Origin: Mucisphaera sp965279675
GTDB taxonomy: Bacteria; Planctomycetota; Phycisphaerae; Phycisphaerales; Phycisphaeraceae
Length of the DNA stretch: 64,000 nucleotides
Direction: 5' to 3'
NCBI RefSeq assembly: GCF_965279675.1
Contig: NZ_CBDIIJ010000002.1
Coordinates: 992,001-1,056,000 of the forward strand
Positions 53,259 to 60,938 of this stretch are shown piece after piece (the first letter of the stretch is position 1; each line of letters starts with the position of its first letter). Made by a program: the position numbers and the translations under genes. The notes beneath the pieces are model-generated. The model searched no databases. It was given only the letters and a program-made list of their open reading frames with translations, and was not told the DNA's origin.

Positions 53259-54326
53259 ATGTTCCAGCAGTTCTGGTCGATTGCGTTGAACACGTTCGCT
53301 GAGGCGGTGCGTCAGCCGATTTATGTGGTGATCACGCTGGTGGGCATTCTGCTGCTGGTGATCAACCCGATGCTGGCTGCGTACACGCTAGAGAACGACA
53401 ACAAGCTGATGATCGATCTGGGGCTGTCGACGGTGCTGCTGGCGGGGCTGTTTTTGTCGGCTTTCTCGGCGACGGGGGTGCTGGCGACGGAGATCGAGAA
53501 TCGGACCGTCCTGACCGTGGTGAGCAAGCCGGTGAGTCGACCGGTGTTCGTTTTGGGCAAGTTTTTTGGGGTCACGGGAGCGATTGGTCTGGCGTTTGGG
53601 ATTCTTGCGGCGGTTTTTGTGCTGACGATTCGGCATCGGGTGATGCAGACGGCTCGGGATGACTTTGATCTGCCGGTGATTCTGTTTGGCGTGGGGGCGT
53701 TGCTGGTTTCGCTGGGGGTGGCGACGGTTGGTAACTATCTGTACCGATGGGTGTTCACGTCGGTGTTGATGAAGATGCTGGCGGTGACGCTGGCGGCGGC
53801 GTTTTTGCTGGTCCTGGTGATCGGTAAGGATTGGACGCTGCAGGCGCCCTGGCATGATCTGACGGAGCATGACGGGGAGTTGGGGCAGACGCTGGCGGGG
53901 TTGATTCTGGTTTTCCAGGGGGTGCTGGTGATTGCGGCGGTGGCGGTGGCGGCATCGACGCGGCTGGGTCAGGTGATGACGCTTTTGATTTGCTTCGGGG
54001 TGCTGGTTTTGGGGGTGACGGCGGGGTTTTTATCGGGCTGGGTGGATCAGCAGGTGCGTGTGCCGGTGGGGTATGGGACGTGGGCGACGTTCGGCGCGAT
54101 TTTTGAGGCGGATGCGGCGGCGGGGGTGAAGGCGGTTTATCTCGGGGTGAAGGGGATGTATCTGATGTTGCCGAACTATCAGTTCTTCTGGCCGGCGGAT
54201 GCGATCACGCAGGGGAATCCGTTCACGGCGGCGTATATCGGGAGCGTGGTCGCGTATGGGATGTTGTATGTGGGGGTGATTCTTGGGTTGGCGGTGGCGT
54301 TGTTTCAGACGCGTGAGGTTGGGTGA
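53259..54326 (+). CDS. ABC-2 type permease (divergent, NosY/GldF-like)
   Basis: A 355-residue permease with six to eight helices. LATEIENRTVLTVVSKPVSR and PVFVLGKFFGVTG match the permease at 45389 in the same cluster. An outer loop before the last helix ends in LMLPNYQFFWPADAIT. The ATG at 53259 lies 8 bases after GGAAGG; the codon before it (TTG) is an unlikely start. It could use the ATPase encoded on the opposite strand. No ATPase is adjacent on its own strand. Confidence 0.85.
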   Translation: MFQQFWSIALNTFAEAVRQPIYVVITLVGILLLVINPMLAAYTLENDNKLMIDLGLSTVLLAGLFLSAFSATGVLATEIENRTVLTVVSKPVSRPVFVLGKFFGVTGAIGLAFGILAAVFVLTIRHRVMQTARDDFDLPVILFGVGALLVSLGVATVGNYLYRWVFTSVLMKMLAVTLAAAFLLVLVIGKDWTLQAPWHDLTEHDGELGQTLAGLILVFQGVLVIAAVAVAASTRLGQVMTLLICFGVLVLGVTAGFLSGWVDQQVRVPVGYGTWATFGAIFEADAAAGVKAVYLGVKGMYLMLPNYQFFWPADAITQGNPFTAAYIGSVVAYGMLYVGVILGLAVALFQTREVG

Positions 54327-54378
54327 GGGTAGATGGCTTGCGGGAGGTGTCTTGGCGTGGCAGCTACGGGGGGATTGT

Positions 54379-54404
54379 CCTGAGGCTTGCGTTTCAGGCT
54401 CGTG
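54379..54404 (+). repeat. REP-like hairpin element, copy B
   Basis: 26 bases: stem CCTGA/TCAGG, ten-base loop, tail CTCGTG. The stem differs from copy A by paired, compensating changes. Confidence 0.55.
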
Positions 54405-54495
54405 TTTGGGAATCGAGCATCGTTTGGGTGCGACTTGTTTGCGGTGACAGCCCGCGGTGCCGGAAATGACTGGATGGGTGGTTAGGTGCAAGGCA

Positions 54496-54521
54496 CCCCG
54501 GGCTCCCGCCCGGGGCTCGTG
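54496..54521 (+). repeat. REP-like hairpin element, copy C
   Basis: 26 bases: stem CCCCG/CGGGG (extendable to 8 bp), loop, tail CTCGTG. It lies 91 bases from copy B in the same orientation, in the spacer between convergent genes. Confidence 0.6.
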
Positions 54522-54546
54522 TGCGGATGCTGGGACGGGTTTGGGA

Positions 54547-56556
54547 TCAGGCGGGGGCGAGGCCGGGTGGGGTTGTGGTGGGTTGTGGGGCGGGGGCTGA
54601 GGCTTTGACCTGCTTGAGGGCTTTGGCTTCCATTTCTTCGATTTCTTCGCCGCAGCGGACGAGGCGGGCGGAGTTGAAGATGACGACGAGGGAGCTGACG
54701 ACGTGGAGGATGGCGGCGATGATGGGGCTGACGTAGCCGGCGGCGGCGAGGGCGAGGAAGATGATGATGAATCCGCCCCCCAGGGCGACGTTCTGGAGGA
54801 CGACGGCGTGGGTTCTGCGGGAGAGGTCGATGAGGAAGGGGATGCGGTTGAGGTTGTTGTTGTTGATGACGATGGAGGCGGAGTGGATGGCGACGTCGGA
54901 GCCGGCGGCGCCCATGGCGATGGAGATATCGCCGGCTGCGAGGGCGGGGGCGTCGTTGACGCCGTCGCCGACCATCGCGACCTGGTGACCGCGGGCTTTG
55001 AGGTTGTCGACGAGTTCGAGCTTCTGGCCGGGAAGAACTTCTGCCTGGTATTCGGTGCTGAGTTGGGCGGCGACTCGTTTGGCGACGGACTCGCGGTCGC
55101 CGGTGCACATGACCATGCGCTTGATGCCGAGGTTGCGGAGCCAGTCGACGGCGTGTGAGGCTTCGGGCCGGGTGTTGTCGGCGAGTCCGATCCAGCCGAG
55201 GAACTGGCCGTTCTTGACGACGCAGAGGACGGAGAGGCCTTCGGTTTCGGGGCTTTGGGCGATGGCGGCGGCCTGATTGCGGGCGTGGTCGTCGATCTGC
55301 TCGGTGGCGAGCCATGAGCTTCGGCCGACGAGAACCCAGCCGTCGGTGAGTTGGGCGCGGACGCCTTTGCCGGCGACTTCCTGGAAGTCCTGGGGTTCTT
55401 CGAGGTTGAGGCGGGCTTTGCGGGCGACGCCAAAGACGGCGCGGGCAACTGGGTGTCGTGAGTTCTGTTCGGCGGTGGCGGCGGCACGGAGGAGGTCGAC
55501 GCCTTCGACGCCTTCGGCGGGTGCGAGGCGCGAGACCTGGAGGGCACCGGTGGTGAGGGTGCCGGTCTTGTCGAAGATGACGGAGGTGAGTCCGCGGGCG
55601 GCTTCGAGGTTGACGACGGATTTCACCAAGACACCCAGGCGTGCGGCGGCGGAAAGCGCGGCGACCATGGCGGTGGGTGTGGCGAGGATGAGGGCGCAGG
55701 GGCAGGCGATGACGAGCATGGCGACGGCCCGCTGGGCGGCTTCGGTGGGGTTGGTCTGGCTGGTGAAGAACCAGACGATGAAGACGAGCATGAGGACGGT
55801 GGGTGTGTACCAGGAGGCGTAGCGGTCGATCATCCTCATGAAGGGGGCCTTGGTCTGTTCGGCCTGGAGGATCATTTCCTTGACGCGTCCGAGGGTGGTT
55901 TCTTCACCTGCGGAGGCCACGCGGATTTCCATGACGCCGGTGAGGTTGATGGTGCCGGAGAAGACTTCGTCGCCCTCGGCTTTCTCGGCGGGGATGGATT
56001 CACCGGTGATGTTGGCCTGGTCGATGGTGGAGGCGCCCTTGAAGATGACGCCATCGGCGGGGATGTTGTCGCCCGGGCGGACGCGGACGATGTCGCCTGG
56101 GAGCAGTGCGGCGGCGTCGACTTCCCGTTCCTGGCCGTCGACGATTTTGTGGGCGCGGGTGGGTGTGATTTTGACGAGTTCCTCGATCGATTTCTGAGCG
56201 CCGAGGGCGGTTCGGTTTTCGATGAGGACGGAGATAATCATGAAGAAGGCGATCGCGCCGGCTTCGATGTATTCGCCGAGGGCGAAGGCGGCGAGCACGG
56301 CGAGGGCGACGAGCTCGTTCATGTGCATGTGGCCGTGGAGGATTTCCTTGACGGCGGTGTAGATCAGGGGTCCGGCGAGGAGGATGGTGGCGGCGGCGGC
56401 GACCATCTTGGCGGTGTCCTGGTTGTCGTAGAGTTGGGAGGCGATGAACGCGGCGATGAGGAGCGTTCCGCCAAGGAGTGTGAGGATGATCTGGAAGCCG
56501 AGGCGTCCGCCTTGGGCGTCGAGATGGAACTGGTCTTTAACGAAGTCGTGTGCCAT
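54547..56556 (-). CDS. P1B-type heavy-metal translocating ATPase (ZntA/CadA-like)
   Basis: A 669-residue cation pump. It has the actuator motif ITGESIPAEK, transmembrane metal site VIACPCALILATPTAM (CPC, near residue 284), phosphorylation site DKTGTLTTG, NSRHPVARAV (the P1B His-Pro motif) and hinge MVGDGVNDAPAL. CPC-type pumps export Zn, Cd, Pb or Cu. No N-terminal heavy-metal-binding domain or CXXC site is present, so the metal is not certain. The C-terminus is Pro/Ala-rich. The start at 56556 fits a TATCAT box 6 bases upstream. Confidence 0.92.
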   Translation of the reverse strand: MAHDFVKDQFHLDAQGGRLGFQIILTLLGGTLLIAAFIASQLYDNQDTAKMVAAAATILLAGPLIYTAVKEILHGHMHMNELVALAVLAAFALGEYIEAGAIAFFMIISVLIENRTALGAQKSIEELVKITPTRAHKIVDGQEREVDAAALLPGDIVRVRPGDNIPADGVIFKGASTIDQANITGESIPAEKAEGDEVFSGTINLTGVMEIRVASAGEETTLGRVKEMILQAEQTKAPFMRMIDRYASWYTPTVLMLVFIVWFFTSQTNPTEAAQRAVAMLVIACPCALILATPTAMVAALSAAARLGVLVKSVVNLEAARGLTSVIFDKTGTLTTGALQVSRLAPAEGVEGVDLLRAAATAEQNSRHPVARAVFGVARKARLNLEEPQDFQEVAGKGVRAQLTDGWVLVGRSSWLATEQIDDHARNQAAAIAQSPETEGLSVLCVVKNGQFLGWIGLADNTRPEASHAVDWLRNLGIKRMVMCTGDRESVAKRVAAQLSTEYQAEVLPGQKLELVDNLKARGHQVAMVGDGVNDAPALAAGDISIAMGAAGSDVAIHSASIVINNNNLNRIPFLIDLSRRTHAVVLQNVALGGGFIIIFLALAAAGYVSPIIAAILHVVSSLVVIFNSARLVRCGEEIEEMEAKALKQVKASAPAPQPTTTPPGLAPA

Positions 56557-56562
56557 GCGGGC

Positions 56563-56568
56563 ATGATA
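56563..56568 (-). promoter_or_regulatory. leaderless -10 box for the metal ATPase gene
   Basis: TATCAT on the minus strand, 6 bases before the ATG. The pump gene therefore probably has its own promoter, separate from the structured RNA upstream. Confidence 0.5.
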
Positions 56569-56609
56569 GCCCGAGGTTTGTGTAATTGGGATGGGGTTGG
56601 CGTTGGTGG

Positions 56610-56857
56610 TTTGTAAACGACAACCGCCGGCCTGTTGGAGGTCGGCGGTTGGTATTGGTTGGGTGGAAGGCCGGGCCGTTGGCGAGTGAAAGAATCAGAG
56701 AGGGTTTGGGCTGTCGGGAAGACGAACTTGGCCGCGATGCTTTCCAGGTCCCAGATTGTCAAAGTGCCCCTCAGGATCCGTCCGCCCGTCGTTTTTGGGC
56801 TGCGGGCCGGGCCATGGCTGAGGGGTCCGGTGAGAGCCGTTTTTGTGTTCGGCTCTG
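56610..56857 (-). ncRNA. candidate structured RNA with own promoter and terminator-like hairpin
   Basis: About 245 bases without a convincing gene. Going 5' to 3' on the minus strand there is an AGAGCCG/CGGCTCT hairpin (56833-56856), then a CCCCTCAG/CTGAGGGG stem (56767-56825) enclosing about 43 bases. The element ends in a GC-rich 12-bp hairpin (56621-56651, one mismatch) followed by TCGTTT. An open frame of 14 codons inside the second stem is probably chance. It lies upstream of the metal pump gene, so a metal-sensing leader is the alternative to a free RNA. No Rfam family was recognised by eye. Confidence 0.45.
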
Positions 56858-56863
56858 GAGATA

Positions 56864-56891
56864 AGGATACAAGAGTCTTTTGCCTTGTCAA
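56864..56891 (-). promoter_or_regulatory. sigma70-like promoter of the candidate RNA
   Basis: Minus-strand TTGACA (56886-56891) and TATCCT (56864-56869), 16 bases apart; the start would be near 56857, right at the first hairpin. Confidence 0.55.
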
Positions 56892-56937
56892 GCTGATTGG
56901 GTGGGTTGTGGAGAAGTTTTTTGGGGTGTTGGATGGG

Positions 56938-58014
56938 TCAGACCGTTGGGTGCGATGCTCGGCGGAGGCGGTCGGCGATGGCGGGGGCGATGCCGGTTGA
57001 TTGGCTGGTGGTCTGGGCGACGATGAGGTCGAGTTGGAGGCTGTCGAGTTCGCGGAGGGCGGCGAAGAGACGGGTGGCGGCGAGGTTGAGGTCGCTTTCG
57101 GGGGAGAGGCAGCGGGTGGTGGTCCAGGGGTGAGCGTTTTCGGCGTCTGGATCGGGGGTGAGGGTCAGCAAGGCTGCCCCCCCCACTTTTGCCCCCCCCA
57201 CTTTTTGCCCCCCCTTCTCACGGGCTGTTGTCGGGTCTGGTGGTCTTGATGCCTGGCGGATGGCGTCTGGTGTCGGGGGCTGATCTATATACAACAACAC
57301 CGGGGTTCTGGGTGCGTAATGGCGGGGCGACTGGCCGGGGGCGGATTGGGGGGTCGCGGGGTTATCGGACGGTGATGGGCGTTGGAGGGGGCCGGTGATG
57401 GCTTCGATGGTTTCGATCGAGAGCCCGCCTGGACGGAGGAGGGTGGGTTGGGTGGTCGCCAGGGAGATGACGGTGGATTCGAGGCCTGTGGTGGTGGGTC
57501 CGGCGTCGAGGATGAGGGTGGGCTTGTCGGGGAGTTCATCGGCGACGTGCTGGGCGGTGGTGGGGCTGATGCCGGTGAAGCGGTTGGCGGAGGGTGCGGC
57601 GAGTGGGCCGATGCGTTGGATGAGTTCGCGGGGGACGGGGTGGTCGGGGCAGCGGAGGGCGACGGTGGGTGTGCCGGCGGTGACGATGTCGGGGACGAGG
57701 GGTTTTTTGGGGAGGACGAGGGTGAGGGGTCCGGGCCAGAAGGCGTCGGCGAGTTGTTGGGCGGTGTCGGGCCAGTCGGCGGCGAGGTCGGGTGCGGTGT
57801 CGGCGGTGTGGATGTGGACGATCAGGGGGTCGAAGCGCGGGCGGTTTTTGATGGCGAAGATCCGGGCGACGGCTTCTGGATTGAGGGCGTCGGCGGCGAG
57901 GCCGTAGACAGTTTCGGTGGGGATGGCGACGGTCTGGGCGTCGCGGAGGAGGCGGGTGGCTTGAGCGAGGCTTTCGGTTTTGGGTGGCTGGATGCGGCTG
58001 GGGCTCATGGGCAT
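56938..58014 (-). CDS. threonylcarbamoyl-AMP synthase (Sua5/YrdC)
   Basis: A 358-residue Sua5-type enzyme making threonylcarbamoyl-AMP for the t6A modification of ANN-decoding tRNAs. The YrdC domain (about 10-210) shows VAIPTETVYGLAADALN, KNRPRFDPLIVHI, FWPGPLTLVLP, ALRCPDHPVPRELI, PLAAPSANRFTGISPT and ESTVISL. The C-terminal Sua5 domain follows SPRHYAPRTPVLLY. A low-complexity insert KGGQKVGGAKVGG near residue 275 is encoded by C-tracts. The start at 58014 (or 58008) was chosen; upstream codons do not resemble the family. Confidence 0.9.
   Translation of the reverse strand: MPMSPSRIQPPKTESLAQATRLLRDAQTVAIPTETVYGLAADALNPEAVARIFAIKNRPRFDPLIVHIHTADTAPDLAADWPDTAQQLADAFWPGPLTLVLPKKPLVPDIVTAGTPTVALRCPDHPVPRELIQRIGPLAAPSANRFTGISPTTAQHVADELPDKPTLILDAGPTTTGLESTVISLATTQPTLLRPGGLSIETIEAITGPLQRPSPSDNPATPQSAPGQSPRHYAPRTPVLLYIDQPPTPDAIRQASRPPDPTTAREKGGQKVGGAKVGGAALLTLTPDPDAENAHPWTTTRCLSPESDLNLAATRLFAALRELDSLQLDLIVAQTTSQSTGIAPAIADRLRRASHPTV
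57177..57214. repeat. three poly-C tracts inside the Sua5 gene
   Basis: C8 (57177-57184), C8 (57192-57199) and C7 (57208-57214) on the plus strand, separated by short ACTTTTG-like units; G-tracts in the coding strand. Such runs are prone to slippage. Confidence 0.75.
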
Positions 58015-58147
58015 CAGGGTACCGCGGGGGCGGCCTTTATCGGATGGGGGTTGTGGGTTGAGGGTGTGGTTAACCATTGATGGTTGAGTCGGGGTTGGAT
58101 CCGGCCGATGTGGTGCTTATCTGACCGACTTCTGGTGTGGAGCATCT

Positions 58148-59221
58148 ATGGATCGGCTTGGCGTACTACGACACACGGCGGCTGCCTGCCCGGTGAGCTG
58201 GCGGGTGTTGGTGGTTGAATCGGACGCGGCGGAAGCTGAGCGGCTGATCGGTTATCTGGAGGGGGTGCGGCCTAACTGGGTTATTGAGCACCTTGAACGG
58301 TTGGCGGATGCTGTCGATCTTGAGGACGAGCCGGATGTGATCGTGGCGGCGGCGACGCTTATTGATGGGAGCGGGTTGGATCTAGCGGAGTCGTGGCGGG
58401 ATCGGGGGCTTGAGGTGCCGGTGATCATTCTGGGGGCGAATGAGGAGACGGAGCGGGCTTCGGAGGCGATTCGCCGAGGGGCCTATGATTTTGTGGTGCG
58501 GACCGAGCATCTGGCGGAGCTGCTGCCGACGATCATCGAGAAGAATCTGGAGATGCACCGGATTCGGGAGGACAACCTGAATCTTCAGGCGCAACTGCAG
58601 ATGACGCTGACGCAGATGCGTCACAAGAATCAGCAGCTTGAGGATGCGGTGAGCAAGCTGGAGACGGTGGCGGCGACGGACCCTTTGACGGGTCTGGCGA
58701 ATCGGCGGGCGTTGGCGGAGGCGCTGGATCGCGGGGTGGCGGAGGCGCAGCGTTATGGGCGTGATCTGGCTTGTCTGATGATGGACCTGGATGGGTTTAA
58801 GGAATTGAATGACTCGGCGGGGCATGCGTTCGGGGATCTGATTCTGCGGGAGCTTTCGCGGGTGCTTCAGGCGAACTGTCGGCGGTCGGACTGTGCCGGG
58901 CGGATGGGTGGGGATGAGTTTGTGCTGTTGATGCCTGAGACGGACCTGGGTACGGCTCGGACGGCGGCGGAGCGGATTCGTGAGGAGTTTGAGGTGGCCA
59001 GTCGGGCGCAGTTGCTGCGTCACGGGCAGTCGGGGTCGTCGAGTGTGAGTGTGGGCTTGGCGACGCTAAACGAGTCGGGTTGCCAGAGCGGGGAGGCATT
59101 GCTGGCGAAGGCGGATGCGGATCTGTATGCGTACAAGCGGAAGCATCGGGTGAATCGGAAGCGGGGTCGGGCGGAGGCGTCGGGGATGACGTTTCGGCTG
59201 GTTGATGATTCCGAGGGCTAG
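58148..59221 (+). CDS. diguanylate cyclase with degenerate receiver domain
   Basis: A 357-residue protein. Residues 17-135 look like a response-regulator receiver (WRVLVVESD, PVIILGA, RRGAYDFVVR), but the phosphorylated Asp position reads VIVAAATL, i.e. Ala, so it cannot be phosphorylated there. A coiled coil (about 135-175) leads to a GGDEF domain (about 175-340): DPLTGLANRRAL, LMMDLDGFKELND, active site GGDEF near 254 and an intact RRSD inhibitory site five residues before it. It should make c-di-GMP under product inhibition. It is followed by the che genes after a 218-base gap. Confidence 0.92.
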   Translation: MDRLGVLRHTAAACPVSWRVLVVESDAAEAERLIGYLEGVRPNWVIEHLERLADAVDLEDEPDVIVAAATLIDGSGLDLAESWRDRGLEVPVIILGANEETERASEAIRRGAYDFVVRTEHLAELLPTIIEKNLEMHRIREDNLNLQAQLQMTLTQMRHKNQQLEDAVSKLETVAATDPLTGLANRRALAEALDRGVAEAQRYGRDLACLMMDLDGFKELNDSAGHAFGDLILRELSRVLQANCRRSDCAGRMGGDEFVLLMPETDLGTARTAAERIREEFEVASRAQLLRHGQSGSSSVSVGLATLNESGCQSGEALLAKADADLYAYKRKHRVNRKRGRAEASGMTFRLVDDSEG

Positions 59222-59383
59222 CGGGGTGTGATTATTGGTCGTGTTTCTAGGGGGGGCGGGCTAACGGCGCTTTCTGCTGGTGCTGATGAGGGTCGTGTTA
59301 GCTGGCGGGTCGTTTTGGTTGTCTTGAAAGCGTGGGTTGGTGGTGATGGTACTCAAGGGTGGGGTTGGCTTGGCCGACGTTAG

Positions 59384-59397
59384 AGCGGTGCACCGCT
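59384..59397. promoter_or_regulatory. 14-bp palindrome upstream of cheW
   Basis: AGCGGTGCACCGCT reads the same on both strands. It sits 42 bases before cheW in the gap after the diguanylate cyclase gene and could be an operator of the che operon. Confidence 0.4.
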
Positions 59398-59439
59398 GGG
59401 TTAGCGGTTGAACGGAACGCTATCGGACGGAGGCCCAAG

Positions 59440-59988
59440 ATGGCAGCGACAGAAGAACAGAGCAACGAACTGGCACAGAAGATTGCGGAGGCGGAGATCG
59501 ATGGTAAGGCCAACGGTGTGGATGGCGAGCTGCTTCAGCTCGTGAGCTTTGTGGTGGGTGAAGAGGAGTATGCGGTTTCGATCCTGAGTGTTCAGGAGAT
59601 CAACAGGATGATGCAGATCACCCAGGTGCCGCAGAGTCCGTCTTATGTGGAGGGTGTGATCAATCTACGGGGGAAGATCATTCCGGTGATCGATCTTCGC
59701 AAGCGTTTCGGGATGCCGGTGCTCGAGAACACGGCGGACGCGCGGATCATCGTGGTTGAGGTGTCGAATCGTGTGATTGGTTTCACAGTGGACAGTGTGA
59801 ACGAGGTGCTGCGTATCAGCTCGGACATCGTAGAGCCGGCGCCTTCGCTGGCGACGTGTGTGTCGAGTGATTACGTGCAGGGCGTGGGCAAGTTGCAGGA
59901 TCGGCTGCTGATTCTGCTGGACCTCGAGAAGCTGTTTGATGACGAGGAGCTGAGCAACCTGGACCAGGCCACGAAGCGTGCGGCGTGA
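59440..59988 (+). CDS. cheW: chemotaxis coupling protein CheW
   Basis: A 182-residue SH3-like adaptor linking receptors to CheA. QLVSFVVGEEEYAVSI, SVQEINRM, VINLRGKIIPVIDLRKRFG and the ILLDLEKLF end are diagnostic. The ATG at 59440 follows GGAGG by 8 bases. About 30 residues precede the domain. First of the che genes; cheR follows after 74 bases. Confidence 0.95.
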   Translation: MAATEEQSNELAQKIAEAEIDGKANGVDGELLQLVSFVVGEEEYAVSILSVQEINRMMQITQVPQSPSYVEGVINLRGKIIPVIDLRKRFGMPVLENTADARIIVVEVSNRVIGFTVDSVNEVLRISSDIVEPAPSLATCVSSDYVQGVGKLQDRLLILLDLEKLFDDEELSNLDQATKRAA

Positions 59989-60062
59989 TGTGATTTGAGG
60001 GTTGATGTACCGGCGTTAGCCGGAGGTGATTGATTCTGTCTTGACGATCTGAAGGAGAGCCG

Positions 60063-60908
60063 ATGCCAGCTGGAGCGACCCTGAAACTGAGTGACTCGCA
60101 GTTCGAGCAGTTGCGGAAGATTGTTTATGACCGCGCGGGTATTCACTTTCAGGAGAGCAAGAAGTACGTGCTTGAGAGCCGGCTGTCGCGTCGGGTGGAG
60201 GAGCTGGAGTTCACGGATTTCGATCAGTATCTGATGTTCCTGACGGCGGGTCCGTATCAGACGGACGAGTTTCAGGAGATGTTCAATCGGATCACGATCA
60301 ACGAGACGAGCTTCTTCCGGAACGATGCGCAGCTGGAGGTGTTTGAGAAGCGTGTGCTGCCTCAGGTGCTGGAAGCGCGGAATACGAAGAAGCAGCTGAG
60401 GATCTGGTCAGCGGCGTGCTCGAGCGGGGAGGAGCCTTACACGCTGGCGATTCAGCTGCATCGGTCGCTTGGTGTGCGGTTGGCTGACTGGAAGATTGAG
60501 ATCCTCGGGACGGACATCAGCGAGAAGGTGCTGATGACGGCGACGCAGGGCGTTTACAACAACTACGCGATCCGGTCGATGGATCCGTTGGTGTTGTCGC
60601 GTTACTTCACCAAGGAGGGTGAGAACCACGTGATTGATCCTGAGGTGAAGTCGCTGGTTCACTTCGAGAAGCTGAACCTGAAGGACACGTTCGCGGCAAA
60701 GCGTTTCGGGACGTTTGATGTGATCTTCTGCCGGAACGTGATGATCTATTTTGATGATGAGATGCGCACGCGTGTGGTGAAGACGTTCCACGATCAGCTG
60801 GCTGATGACGGGACGCTTTTCATTGGGCACAGCGAGACGCTTCGGAGTTTGGACGTGGCTTTTACGCCGATGCAGGAACCGCAGGCGTTTGCCTATACAA
60901 AGTCCTGA
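60063..60908 (+). CDS. cheR: chemotaxis protein methyltransferase CheR
   Basis: A 281-residue S-adenosylmethionine-dependent methyltransferase that adds methyl groups to receptor glutamates. The N-terminal helical domain ends in NRITINETSFFRN. The methyltransferase domain has RIWSAACSSGEEPYTLA (SAM binding), IEILGTDISEKVL, FDVIFCRNVMIYFD and GTLFIGHSETL. GAAGGAGAG provides a Shine-Dalgarno. No cheB is in view; adaptation may be completed by genes beyond the window. Confidence 0.95.
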   Translation: MPAGATLKLSDSQFEQLRKIVYDRAGIHFQESKKYVLESRLSRRVEELEFTDFDQYLMFLTAGPYQTDEFQEMFNRITINETSFFRNDAQLEVFEKRVLPQVLEARNTKKQLRIWSAACSSGEEPYTLAIQLHRSLGVRLADWKIEILGTDISEKVLMTATQGVYNNYAIRSMDPLVLSRYFTKEGENHVIDPEVKSLVHFEKLNLKDTFAAKRFGTFDVIFCRNVMIYFDDEMRTRVVKTFHDQLADDGTLFIGHSETLRSLDVAFTPMQEPQAFAYTKS

Positions 60909-60938
60909 ATGGGTATCAGGGAAAGAGAGTAACGCACG

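Noticed and set aside
56364..56891. 175-codon minus-strand frame across the candidate RNA
   Set aside because: It runs through the hairpins and into the metal ATPase gene in the wrong frame; composition is not coding-like.
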